NCBI GenBank assembly: GCA_949289625.1
Contig: CASEPH010000198.1
Span: 1-19,125 of the forward strand
Direction: 5' to 3'
DNA from: an uncultured Clostridia bacterium
GTDB taxonomy: Bacteria > Bacillota_A > Clostridia > Oscillospirales > Oscillospiraceae
DNA length: 19,125 nt
Part shown: positions 7,190-14,975 of the stretch, in pieces
How positions within the stretch are numbered: position 1 is the stretch's first letter
Layout: each line of letters begins with the position of its first letter
The notes under the pieces: model-generated
What the model was told of the DNA's origin: nothing
The model's input: only the letters and a program-made list of their open reading frames with translations
Databases searched by the model: none
Position numbers and translations under genes: made by a program

Positions 7190-8545
7190 ATGGAAAAAAA
7201 TCAGAGATTTACCGCCGAAATTACCGGATGCACCAGCCAGGGCTTTGGGGTGGCCCATCTGGAGGATCGGGCCGTATTCGTCAAGGGGGCCATTCCCGGC
7301 GAAACCTGCGAAATCAAGGTGGTCAAAATTACGAAAACGGCGGTCTACGGTCGGTTGGAACGGGTGCTGTTCCCCTCCCCCCACCGCGTAGTCCCCAGCT
7401 GTCCCCACTACGGTATCTGCGGGGGCTGCGATCTGATGCACATGGACTACCAGCTGGAGGCAACGCTGAAACAGCAGCGGGTGGCCGATGCCCTCCAGCG
7501 GATTGGCGGCGTGGAACCGGAGCCGCTGTCCATCACCCCCGCCCCCACCACAGAGGGCTACCGCAACAAGGTCATTTTCCCCGTGGGGATGACCAAAGAT
7601 GGTCCTGCCGCCGGATTTTACCGGGCCAGGACCCACGACCTGATCCCAATTACCCATTGCCACATCCAGCCCCAGGAGGCCCAGCTGGTATCGGAAACGG
7701 TGCTCCGGTGGATGGGGCAGTATCATATTCTCCCCTACGATGAGGAGACTCGGCGGGGATACATTCGCCACATCTATGTGCGGAAGGCCCAGGTCACCGG
7801 GCAGCTCATGGTGTGCATTGTTTCCGCCAGCGAAACCCTCCCCAAGGCAAAAAAACTGGTGGAACTGCTGCGGGCTGCCGTCCCGGCCATCACCACCGTG
7901 GTCCACAACGTAAATCTCCGGCCCGGCAACGTGATTCTGGGGGACGTCTACCACACCCTTTATGGAGACGGCTACATTGAGGATCAGCTCTGCGGCCTGA
8001 CCTTCCGGCTCTCCCCTGCCTCCTTTTATCAGGTCAACCACCATCAGGCCCAGGTGCTCTATGAAAAGGCCATTGCCATGGCCGATCTCCACGGCACCGA
8101 AACGGTTCTGGATCTCTACTGCGGCACCGGCACCATCACCCTGGCCATGGCTAGGGCCGCGGGGGAGGTCATCGGCGTGGAGGTGGTACCCCAGGCCATC
8201 CATGACGCCCAGGAAAACGCCCGGCGCAACGGCATCGAAAACGCCCGGTTCTTCTGTGCCGACGCGGGACAGGCAGCCCTGCGGCTGTCCCAGGAAGGAG
8301 TGCGGCCCCAGGTCATCACCGTGGATCCCCCCAGAAAGGGCATTTCTCCAGAGGTCATCGACGCCATTGCGGCCATGGCCCCCAGCCGTCTGGTCTACGT
8401 CTCCTGCGATCCGGCCACCCTGGCCCGGGACGTGGCCCGATTGGAAGAAAAGGGGTATCTGTTCCAGCGGGCTGAGGCCGTGGATCTGTTCCCCAGGACG
8501 AAGCACGTCGAGACGGTAGTATTATTGTCCAAATCACCTTGTTGA
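7190..8545 (+). CDS. rlmD: 23S rRNA (uracil-5-)-methyltransferase, RlmD/RumA family
   Basis: The 451-residue protein has an N-terminal TRAM RNA-binding domain (about 1–58). A [4Fe-4S] cysteine set follows (C71, C77, C80 in CPHYGICGGC, with C157 in CHIQ). The SAM-binding motif is VLDLYCGTGTITL (306–318). The catalytic region holds DPPRKG (379–384), VSCDP with nucleophile C406, and HVETVVLL with the probable base E441. It should methylate C5 of a conserved uridine in 23S rRNA. Firmicutes members can modify U747, U1939 or both, so the RlmD name does not fix the site. GGGAGG lies 6 bases before the ATG at 7190. The DUF1848 gene starts 43 bases after its stop with no terminator between. Confidence 0.92.
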   Translation: MEKNQRFTAEITGCTSQGFGVAHLEDRAVFVKGAIPGETCEIKVVKITKTAVYGRLERVLFPSPHRVVPSCPHYGICGGCDLMHMDYQLEATLKQQRVADALQRIGGVEPEPLSITPAPTTEGYRNKVIFPVGMTKDGPAAGFYRARTHDLIPITHCHIQPQEAQLVSETVLRWMGQYHILPYDEETRRGYIRHIYVRKAQVTGQLMVCIVSASETLPKAKKLVELLRAAVPAITTVVHNVNLRPGNVILGDVYHTLYGDGYIEDQLCGLTFRLSPASFYQVNHHQAQVLYEKAIAMADLHGTETVLDLYCGTGTITLAMARAAGEVIGVEVVPQAIHDAQENARRNGIENARFFCADAGQAALRLSQEGVRPQVITVDPPRKGISPEVIDAIAAMAPSRLVYVSCDPATLARDVARLEEKGYLFQRAEAVDLFPRTKHVETVVLLSKSPC

Positions 8546-8588
8546 TTATCACAACAATCTACCTATAAACAGTTCAAGGAGGCCCTCC

Positions 8589-9509
8589 ATGATCCTCAGC
8601 GTCAGTCGCCGCACCGACATTCCCAGCTTCTACATGGACTGGTTTCTCAATCGGCTCCGGGCCGGGTTTCTGCTGGTGAAGAATCCCGTCAATCCCCGGC
8701 AAGTACGCCGAATCCCCCTTACCCCGGAACAAGTAGACTGCATGTTTTTCTGGACCAAGAACCCCGGACCCATGCTGCCTCATCTGGCGGAGCTTTCCCC
8801 CTGGCCCTACTACGTCCAGTTTACGCTGACGCCCTATGGCCGGGATATCGAGCCGGGGCTTCCGGACAAGCAGCTGGTGCTGATCCCAACCTTTCAGGCC
8901 TTGGCCGATGCCTTGGGCTCGGAGCGGGTCGTCTGGCGCTATGATCCCATTTTTCTCAGTCCCCGCTATTCCCTGGAATACCATGTACACGCCTTATCTA
9001 AAATGGCAGCCTTGCTGGAGGGCTATACCCACCGGGTCGTCATCAGCTTTCTGGACCTCTATCAAAAGACCCGGCGTAACACCGCCGGTCTGGACCTTCG
9101 CCCCCCTGCTCTGGAAGAGATTCCGATTTTGGCTGCCCAGCTCTCCTCCATCGCCCGCAGTCACCACATGACCATGGAATCCTGCTGCGAAGCCATGGAT
9201 CTCCAATCCTACGGAATCCAGCATGGCAGCTGCATCGACAGGGAGAGGATCGAACAGCTCTTGGGGCATCCCCTGCCGGCCAAAAAAGACAAGAACCAGC
9301 GCCCCGGCTGCGGCTGTATCGAAAGCATTGACGTGGGCGCCTACCACACCTGTAAAAATGGCTGTAAATATTGCTACGCCAATTTCAGCCCTCAGCGGGT
9401 GGCCCGGGAAACAGAAGGTTACGATCCCTCCTCGCCCCTGCTCTGCGGAACGCTGACGCCAGGAGATCGGATCACAGCCTGTTCCGGCGGATCTCCTTCC
9501 ATTTACTAG
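8589..9509 (+). CDS. DUF1848 family protein with radical-SAM-like cysteine motif
   Basis: The 306-residue protein begins MILSVSRRTDIPSFYMDWFLNRL, the hallmark start of DUF1848, with FFWTKNP at 53–59 and VVWRYDPIFL at 114–123. The C-terminal part is cysteine-rich: CGC at 241–243 and CKNGCKYCYA at 255–264, a Cx3Cx2C motif (C255, C259, C262) like that of radical SAM enzymes, but at the wrong end of the chain. An Fe-S cluster is likely; function is not known. AAGGAGG sits 6 bases before the ATG. It shares the rRNA methyltransferase transcript and is closed by a terminator. Confidence 0.88.
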   Translation: MILSVSRRTDIPSFYMDWFLNRLRAGFLLVKNPVNPRQVRRIPLTPEQVDCMFFWTKNPGPMLPHLAELSPWPYYVQFTLTPYGRDIEPGLPDKQLVLIPTFQALADALGSERVVWRYDPIFLSPRYSLEYHVHALSKMAALLEGYTHRVVISFLDLYQKTRRNTAGLDLRPPALEEIPILAAQLSSIARSHHMTMESCCEAMDLQSYGIQHGSCIDRERIEQLLGHPLPAKKDKNQRPGCGCIESIDVGAYHTCKNGCKYCYANFSPQRVARETEGYDPSSPLLCGTLTPGDRITACSGGSPSIY

Positions 9510-9518
9510 CCACTTTTT

Positions 9519-9572
9519 AGCCCGAAAGCAGGATTTTTCTTTTCCAGCTGCTTTCGGGTTTTGTTTTTTTTA
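9519..9572 (+). terminator. Intrinsic terminator after the DUF1848 gene
   Basis: CCCGAAAGCAG (9521–9531) pairs with CTGCTTTCGGG (9548–9558), an 11-base perfect stem with a 16-base loop. It is followed directly by TTTTGTTTTTTTT. The stem begins 11 bases after the stop codon. Confidence 0.9.
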
Positions 9573-9727
9573 TGAAGCGACTCAGCCATTTTTTAGCCAT
9601 ATTCTTCACCGTCCTCCCACTGCGGACATTTGTGCTTACACTTGTTTGTCGCTCGCAAACATGCAAGTCTTTCATTCAAACATTTCAGATTTTTTCGAAT
9701 TATCTTGGATTCAGCGAAAAAAAACAG
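9573..9727. other. Non-coding stretch before the amino-acid importer promoter
   Basis: The gap between the DUF1848 stop (9509) and the next start (9827) is 317 bases. Apart from the terminator and promoter it holds AT-rich sequence with no credible gene. One small dyad is visible: GTTTG (9644–9648) pairs with CAAAC (9656–9660), with CTTG/CAAG outside it. A short open frame here has no ribosome site and runs through the promoter. The dyad could be an operator, but nothing else supports that. Confidence 0.4.
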
Positions 9728-9757
9728 TTGATTTCTGCAAGTTCACTGCGGTATAAT
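9728..9757 (+). promoter_or_regulatory. Promoter of the substrate-binding protein and liv operon
   Basis: TTGATT (9728–9733) and a consensus TATAAT (9752–9757) are 18 bases apart. Transcription would start near 9764, leaving a leader of about 63 bases. In that leader CCGTAG (9775–9780) can pair with CTGCGG (9791–9796) in a weak hairpin. Confidence 0.7.
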
Positions 9758-9826
9758 GTTCGTATCACCCATCTCCGTAGCACTTTGGTTCTGCGGAAAT
9801 AATATGTGAAGGAGTAAGAGAATTTC

Positions 9827-11071
9827 ATGAAAACTTCAAAAAGAGTTCTGGCAATGCTGCTGGCCGTGGCAATGATGCTTTGTGTCTTTGCCGGCTGCGG
9901 AACAGAAACCGCATCCAGCGCCGCAGACTCCACCGCTGAAGTCGCCTCCGGCGAGACAGCAACGGATACCGCCAACACCGGCGACAAAGTCGTCAAGATC
10001 GGCGTCTATGAGCCCGCTTCCGGCGATAACGGCGCTGGCGGCAAGCAGGAAACCCTGGGTATGCAGTACGCCAACAAGGTCCAGCCCACCGTAGAGATCG
10101 GCGGCGAGACCTACACCGTACAGCTGGAGATCGTAGATAACCAGTCCTCCAACGACAAGGGTCCCTCCGCTGCCCAGCAGCTGGTTTCAGCTGGTGTGTC
10201 TGTGGTTCTCGGTTCCTATGGTTCCGGCGTTTCCATCGCCGCTTCTGACGTCTTTAAGAACGGCGGCGTTCCCGCCATTGGCGTCACCTGCACCAACCCC
10301 CAGGTCACCGAGGGCAACGAGCACTATTTCCGTATTTGCTTCCTGGATCCCTTCCAGGGCACTGTTCTGGCCAACTTCGCTTCCTCTGAGCTGGGCGCCA
10401 AGAAGGCCTACTGCCTCTCCAAGCTGGGCGATGACTACTCTGCTGGTCTGTGCAACTACTTCAAGGAAGCTTTCACCGCACTGGGCGGCGAAGTTGTAGA
10501 AGAATCCTTCCCGGAAGGCAACTCCGATTTCACCTCCTATGTTACCAACGCTAAGAGCCAGGGCTGCGACGTGTTCTTCGCCCCTGTTTCCACCGAGGCT
10601 GCCGCTAACATCATTGAGCAGGCTTCCGCCCAGAACCTTGGCATTCCCATGCTGGCTGGCGACACTTGGGATTCCAACGTCATCACTGGCGCCGCTCAGG
10701 GCAAGTCCGTGGAAATCTATGTCACCACCTTCTATCAGGAGGGCGGCAACGCTGACTTCGATAAGGGCTTTAAGGAGTATCTGAATTCTGATGCCACCGC
10801 CCTTGCCAACAACGGCGGTAACGACATGGTCGCTGCTGTGTCTGCCATGGGCTACGATGCTTACTTTGTTGCCTTGGAAGCTCTGAAGGCTGCTGGCTCC
10901 ACCGATCCCGGCGATGTCATGAAGGCTCTGCCCTCTGTGAACTATACCGGCGTTACTGGTGTGATTACCTTTAACGAGACTGGCGATGCCAACCGCGATA
11001 CCGCTTACGTCAAGAAGGTCAACACCGAAACCGGTGCTTGGGACTTCGTGGCTGAGCAGAAAGTAAGCTGA
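9827..11071 (+). CDS. Branched-chain amino-acid-type ABC substrate-binding lipoprotein
   Basis: The 414-residue protein has a lipoprotein signal MKTSKRVLAMLLAVAMMLCV with lipobox FAGC and lipidated C24. A Ser/Thr/Ala/Glu-rich linker follows to about residue 52. The mature part, from VVKIGVYEPASGDNGAGG, is a periplasmic-binding type I fold of the LivJ/LivK class, with LVSAGVSVVLGSYGSG, PAIGVTCTNPQVTEG and FRICFLDPFQG. It captures the ligand outside the cell for the LivHMGF importer encoded next. Leu/Ile/Val is the family default, but related proteins bind other amino acids, amides or urea, so specificity is open. GAAGGAG lies 12 bases upstream of the ATG, a slightly long spacing. Codon use favours GCT, GTT and TCT more than its neighbours, consistent with high expression. 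Confidence 0.9.
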   Translation: MKTSKRVLAMLLAVAMMLCVFAGCGTETASSAADSTAEVASGETATDTANTGDKVVKIGVYEPASGDNGAGGKQETLGMQYANKVQPTVEIGGETYTVQLEIVDNQSSNDKGPSAAQQLVSAGVSVVLGSYGSGVSIAASDVFKNGGVPAIGVTCTNPQVTEGNEHYFRICFLDPFQGTVLANFASSELGAKKAYCLSKLGDDYSAGLCNYFKEAFTALGGEVVEESFPEGNSDFTSYVTNAKSQGCDVFFAPVSTEAAANIIEQASAQNLGIPMLAGDTWDSNVITGAAQGKSVEIYVTTFYQEGGNADFDKGFKEYLNSDATALANNGGNDMVAAVSAMGYDAYFVALEALKAAGSTDPGDVMKALPSVNYTGVTGVITFNETGDANRDTAYVKKVNTETGAWDFVAEQKVS

Positions 11072-11093
11072 TCTCCGGATCACGGATTACATA

Positions 11094-11117
11094 CCGGAGA
11101 CCCTGCTGGGTCTCCGG
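11094..11117 (+). other. Intercistronic hairpin 1 between binding protein and livH
   Basis: CCGGAGACCC (11094–11103) and GGGTCTCCGG (11108–11117) form a perfect 10-base G:C-rich stem with a TGCT loop, 22 bases after the stop codon. It is followed by CTTTCCCG rather than a T-tract, so it is not a standard terminator. It could protect the binding-protein message from 3' exonucleases. Confidence 0.65.
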
Positions 11118-11155
11118 CTTTCCCGTGGAGGCGTCCCCCCACAAATCCTGTTTGG

Positions 11156-11199
11156 GCTGCCTCGAAAGGAACCCCTGAACAGGTCTCTTTCGAGACAGC
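11156..11199 (+). other. Intercistronic hairpin 2 upstream of the livH ribosome site
   Basis: GCTG (11156–11159) plus CTCGAAAG (11161–11168) pair with CTTTCGAG (11187–11194) plus CAGC (11196–11199), with one C/A mismatch and an 18-base inner loop. It ends 14 bases before the livH AGGAGG. With no T-tract it is more likely an mRNA processing or stability element, or a translation modulator, than a terminator. Confidence 0.55.
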
Positions 11200-11226
11200 T
11201 CAAATCTATCATTAGGAGGTTTATCC

Positions 11227-12141
11227 ATGAGTGTTGTCCTTCCCTACCTGCTTTCCGGCATTTCGGTAGGCGGCCAGTACGCACTGATTGCCATTGGTTA
11301 TACCATGGTCTACGGCATCCTGCGCCTGATCAACTTTGCCCACGGCGATGTGTTTATGGTGGCTGGCGTCATGATGGTCTATCTATCAGCGTCCTTGCCG
11401 CTGTACATATCCATGCCGCTGATGCTGATTTTAACGGTCATCATCGGCTTTGCCATTGAGCGAGTGGCCTACAAGCCCCTGCGTTCGGCACCCCGTATGT
11501 CCATTATGATCTCCGCCATCGGCGTGAGCTATCTGCTGCAAAACCTGGCAGCCTACATCACCGGCGGTCTGGCCCAGCAGTACCCCACGGTACCCCTGAT
11601 CTCTGAATCCATCACCATCGGCCCTGCCACCACCAAGGTGGTGACCCTGGTAACGCCCTTCCTGGTGATTGCTCTGGTATTCGGCCTGGTGATGCTGATT
11701 AACCACACAAAAATCGGCATGGCCATGCGTGCCGCTTCCCGGGACTATGACACCGCCCAGCTCATGGGCATTCGGATCAACGCCGTCATCAGCGTGACCT
11801 TTGTCATCGGCTCCTTCCTGGCAGCCATCGGCTCCGTGCTCTACTTCACCAACTACACCGCCGTCACCTATACCTCCGGTTCCATGCCGGGCCTTAAGGC
11901 CTTTGTGGCAGCAGTATTTGGTGGTATCGGGTCCATCCCCGGTGCAGTAATCGGCGCATTCATCATCGGCATCTGTGAGAATATCGTCAAAGGTCTGGAG
12001 GCCATGCTGGCCCTGGCCGGCATCAATCTGAATCTGGGTCTTGCCACCTTCTCGGATGCCGTGACCTTTGCCCTGCTCATTATCATCCTCGTGGTCAAAC
12101 CCACCGGCCTATTCGGGGAAAAGGCCACGGAGAAAGTGTGA
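11227..12141 (+). CDS. livH: Branched-chain amino-acid ABC transporter permease LivH
   Basis: The 304-residue membrane protein has about eight hydrophobic segments. The N-terminal signature GGQYALIAIGYTMVYGILRL (15–34) followed by INFAHGDVFM is diagnostic of LivH. The cytoplasmic coupling loop AMRAASRDYDTAQLMGI (166–182) contacts the ATPases. GLKAFVAAVFGGIGSIPGAVIG is the conserved late-helix motif, and the protein ends with KPTGLFGEK. It forms half of the transmembrane channel with LivM. AGGAGG lies 7 bases before the ATG. Its TGA ends 8 bases before the livM ATG. Confidence 0.93.
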   Translation: MSVVLPYLLSGISVGGQYALIAIGYTMVYGILRLINFAHGDVFMVAGVMMVYLSASLPLYISMPLMLILTVIIGFAIERVAYKPLRSAPRMSIMISAIGVSYLLQNLAAYITGGLAQQYPTVPLISESITIGPATTKVVTLVTPFLVIALVFGLVMLINHTKIGMAMRAASRDYDTAQLMGIRINAVISVTFVIGSFLAAIGSVLYFTNYTAVTYTSGSMPGLKAFVAAVFGGIGSIPGAVIGAFIIGICENIVKGLEAMLALAGINLNLGLATFSDAVTFALLIIILVVKPTGLFGEKATEKV

Positions 12142-12149
12142 GGTGCGCG

Positions 12150-13394
12150 ATGAAGAATTTTGAAAATAAGCGCGGCAGTCTCATCACCGCCATCATTGTC
12201 ATTGCCGTATTCCTTTTCGTTGGCATTGCTGAACGGGTAGCACCCGCCTCCTGGAACATGCTGTTTATGGTGCTCAAGAAGGGATCCATCTACGCTTTGA
12301 TTGCCGTATCCATGAACCTGCTCAACGGCTTTACAGGTCTGTTTTCCTTGGGTCAGGCAGGCTTCATGTTGCTGGGTGCCTACACCTACGGCATCTTTAC
12401 CATTCCCGCCGCAGAACGTGCTTCTGTCTACCAGTATTTTGACGGCGGCGTGATTCAGTTTGCCCTGCCGGTTCCAGTGGCCCTGATTCTGGCCGGTCTG
12501 GTGGCCGCCGTATTTGCGTTCCTCATCGGTCTTCCGGTTCTGCGGCTCAAGAGCGATTATCTGGCCATCGCCACCCTGGGTTTTGCGGAGATCATCCGCG
12601 CCGTGTTCCAGTGGAACGTGCTGGGCCCCATCACCAACGGATCCAACCTGCTGCGGAAATTCCCGGTGTTCCAGACCACGCTGTCCTACTTTATCGTGGT
12701 TGGAATCTGTGTAGCCATAGTGCTGCTGCTGATCAACTCCTCCTATGGTCGGGCCTTTAAGGCGATCCGAGAGGACGAAATTGCAGCGGAGGCCATGGGC
12801 ATCAATCTGGCCCGGCACAAGATGCTCTCCTTCTGCATTTCTTCCTTCTTTGCTGGGATTGGCGGCGCACTGCTGGCCATGTATCAGACCTCTGTCCAGG
12901 CCGCCATCTTCAAATCTGCCATGACCTATGAGATCCTGCTGATCGTGGTCATCGGCGGCATCGGTTCCATCTCCGGCAGTGTGCTGGCCTCCTTCCTGTA
13001 TATCGCCTGCAGCGAATGGTGGCTTCGGTTCCTGGATCAGGAGACCATTCTCACCACCGCAGGAAGAACCCAATTTATTGTCATTATGGCCGTGATCTTT
13101 GTGATCCTTCTGGCCATGATGGTGTTCCGTCTGGTGAAGCCCAAGGGCAAATCCAGAGTTCCCTTCGGCGTAGGTACCGGTGTCTGTGCCGCAGTCCTGG
13201 GGTGGCTTGTCTACTTTGCCGCCACCGGGCAAACCAAGGTGCCGCTGCTGCGGAACGGCTTCCGCATGGTGGTATTCTCTGTCATCATCATGATTGTGGT
13301 GCTGTTCTTCCGCCGGGGTATCATGGGAACCAGCGAGCTGCCTGATCTGTTCAAAAAACGTGTCAAAACAGCAAAAGAGGAGGTGGCGAAATGA
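12150..13394 (+). CDS. livM: Branched-chain amino-acid ABC transporter permease LivM, long form
   Basis: The 414-residue protein has LivM features: GLFSLGQAGFMLLGAYTYG (63–81), LRLKSDYLAIATLGFAEIIR (131–150), the coupling loop AFKAIREDEIAAEAMGI (202–218) and IGGIGSISGSVLAS. Most relatives are about 300–350 residues. Here the helix ending EWWLRFL (about 296) is followed by some 70 extra residues: a helix at 307–327, a KPKGKSR turn, and another helix at 338–358. The usual ending GFRMVVFSVIIMIVVLFFRRG then resumes at about 370. The ATG at 12150 is preferred to the GTG at 12138 because AGGTG sits 5 bases before it. Its stop overlaps the livG start (ATGA). Confidence 0.9.
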   Translation: MKNFENKRGSLITAIIVIAVFLFVGIAERVAPASWNMLFMVLKKGSIYALIAVSMNLLNGFTGLFSLGQAGFMLLGAYTYGIFTIPAAERASVYQYFDGGVIQFALPVPVALILAGLVAAVFAFLIGLPVLRLKSDYLAIATLGFAEIIRAVFQWNVLGPITNGSNLLRKFPVFQTTLSYFIVVGICVAIVLLLINSSYGRAFKAIREDEIAAEAMGINLARHKMLSFCISSFFAGIGGALLAMYQTSVQAAIFKSAMTYEILLIVVIGGIGSISGSVLASFLYIACSEWWLRFLDQETILTTAGRTQFIVIMAVIFVILLAMMVFRLVKPKGKSRVPFGVGTGVCAAVLGWLVYFAATGQTKVPLLRNGFRMVVFSVIIMIVVLFFRRGIMGTSELPDLFKKRVKTAKEEVAK

Positions 13395-14233
13395 GTCAGA
13401 ACGTCCTTCATGTGGAGAATATCACCATGCAGTTCGGCGGCGTGGTAGCCGTGAACGATCTGAGCATGGATGTGAATGAGGGCGAAATCGTAGCGCTCAT
13501 CGGCCCCAACGGTGCCGGAAAAACCACCGCCTTCAACTGTATCACCGGCGTCTATGAGCCTACCAACGGACAGGTGAATTTTTACGGCAAGCCCATGGTG
13601 GAGAACCACCCCCAGGGCAAAATGAAAAAGCTCTATTCCGGAGATCACGCCGGGGAATACAGCCATGTCATCAGTCCTACGCCGGATAAAATCACCAAGC
13701 TGGGCATTGCCCGCACCTTCCAGAATATCCGGCTGTTTTCCCAGCTCACAGTCTTTGACAATGTGCTCATCGCCAAGCATATGCGGGCCAAGCACAACTG
13801 GTTTACCTCCACCTTCCGGCTCAGCCGCAAGGAGGAAAAGCGGATGCGTGAGGAGACCACAGCCCTCCTGGAGGAGCAGAATCTGCTGCACCTCCGAGAC
13901 GAAGTAGCCGGTTCCCTGCCCTATGGCATTCAACGTCGGCTGGAGATCGCCCGGGCTTTGGCCACCTCACCCAAGCTGTTGCTGCTGGATGAACCGGCCG
14001 CAGGCATGAACCCCCAGGAGACTCAGGAGCTGACGGACTTTATTCAGGAGATCCGGGACAAATACCAGCTCACCATATTCATGATCGAGCACCACATGGA
14101 CCTGGTCATGCAGATCTCAGAGCGGATCTATGTGCTGGACTTCGGCAAGCTGATCGCCTCCGGCACCCCGGCTGAGATCCAGAGCAATCAGCGGGTCATC
14201 GACGCATATTTGGGGGTGGGCAGCGATGCTTAA
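13391..14233 (+). CDS. livG: Branched-chain amino-acid ABC transporter ATPase LivG
   Basis: The 280-residue ATPase has Walker A GPNGAGKTT (38–46), the Q-loop region ARTFQNIRLF (107–116), a LivG-type signature SLPYGIQRRLEIARAL (175–190), Walker B LLLLDEP (196–202) and the switch EHH (233–235). It hydrolyses ATP to drive import with LivF. Typical LivG is about 255 residues. The excess lies mainly at about 69–100 (ENHPQGKMKK to TPDKIT), between the first beta strands and the Q-loop. It overlaps livM by 4 bases and livF by 8 bases. Confidence 0.93.
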   Translation: MSQNVLHVENITMQFGGVVAVNDLSMDVNEGEIVALIGPNGAGKTTAFNCITGVYEPTNGQVNFYGKPMVENHPQGKMKKLYSGDHAGEYSHVISPTPDKITKLGIARTFQNIRLFSQLTVFDNVLIAKHMRAKHNWFTSTFRLSRKEEKRMREETTALLEEQNLLHLRDEVAGSLPYGIQRRLEIARALATSPKLLLLDEPAAGMNPQETQELTDFIQEIRDKYQLTIFMIEHHMDLVMQISERIYVLDFGKLIASGTPAEIQSNQRVIDAYLGVGSDA

Positions 14234-14930
14234 AATTGAAAATCTATATGTGAATTATGGCGGCATTGAAGCCGTCAAAGGAATTTCCCTGGAGGTGCCC
14301 GATGGCAGCATTATCACCCTGGTGGGCGCCAACGGTGCAGGAAAATCCACCACGCTCCGGTCCATCGTCGGTCTGGTGAAAGCAAAAAGCGGCTCCATCA
14401 CCCTGGACGGGGAAGAACTGCTGGGCCGGGATACCACGGAAATCGTCTCCAAGGGCATCACCCTGGTGCCAGAGGGACGCCGGGTATTCCCCGACATGAC
14501 GGTGCTGGAAAACCTGAAGATTGGCGCTTATCTCCGCAAGGACAGCCTAAAGGATGACATTGAGCGGATCTACGCCCTGTTTCCCCGGCTCAAAGAGCGG
14601 TCCTGGCAGGCAGCCGGTACCCTCTCCGGCGGCGAGCAGCAGATGCTGGCTGTGGGTCGTGCGCTGATGTCCCGGCCTAAGATCATTATGATGGATGAAC
14701 CCTCTTTGGGTCTGGCTCCCATCATCGTGCAGAACATCTTCGGGATCATCCAGGAGATCAACAAGCAGGGCACCACCGTGCTGCTGATCGAGCAGAACGC
14801 CAACATGGCTCTGAAAATCGCCAGTTACGGCTACGTCATGGAGACCGGTCGGATCTCCCTCAAAGGCACCGGCCAGGAGCTGTTGGCCAACGAACAGGTC
14901 AAGGAGCTCTATCTGGGAAAAGCAAAATAA
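14226..14930 (+). CDS. livF: Branched-chain amino-acid ABC transporter ATPase LivF
   Basis: The 234-residue ATPase is of normal family length. It has Walker A GANGAGKST (34–42), signature LSGGEQQ (133–139), Walker B IIMMDEPSLGL (153–163) and LLIEQNA (187–192). Gln replaces the switch His, as is usual in LivF. VPEGRRVFPDMTVLENL (81–97) is the characteristic Q-loop neighbourhood. It pairs with LivG on the membrane permeases. It is the last gene of the operon, overlapping livG by 8 bases and ending 2 bases before a terminator stem. Confidence 0.94.
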   Translation: MLKIENLYVNYGGIEAVKGISLEVPDGSIITLVGANGAGKSTTLRSIVGLVKAKSGSITLDGEELLGRDTTEIVSKGITLVPEGRRVFPDMTVLENLKIGAYLRKDSLKDDIERIYALFPRLKERSWQAAGTLSGGEQQMLAVGRALMSRPKIIMMDEPSLGLAPIIVQNIFGIIQEINKQGTTVLLIEQNANMALKIASYGYVMETGRISLKGTGQELLANEQVKELYLGKAK

Positions 14931-14932
14931 AG

Positions 14933-14975
14933 AACGGCTGCGGAGAACCATTTTGGTCTCCGCAGCCGTTTTGTT
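14933..14975. terminator. Bidirectional terminator between livF and trxB
   Basis: AACGGCTGCGGAGA (14933–14946) and TCTCCGCAGCCGTT (14957–14970) form a perfect 14-base stem. The inner ACC/GGT bases can extend it. TTTTGTTATT follows on the plus strand, and a T-rich run follows on the minus strand. It sits between two convergent genes and overlaps neither frame by more than the trxB stop region. Confidence 0.88.

Noticed and set aside
7166..8506. 446-residue minus-strand open frame opposite the rRNA methyltransferase
   Set aside because: The plus strand carries all catalytic motifs of the methyltransferase with a promoter and ribosome site; the antisense frame has none.
11072..11226. Riboswitch or T-box before livH
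   Set aside because: The hairpins lack a recognisable aptamer core or T-box sequence and follow a gene in the same operon, so a stability or processing element is simpler.
11868..13232. 454-residue minus-strand open frame across livH and livM
   Set aside because: It is antisense to two clear membrane permease genes; the His/Gly/Gln-rich product is the mirror of hydrophobic codons.
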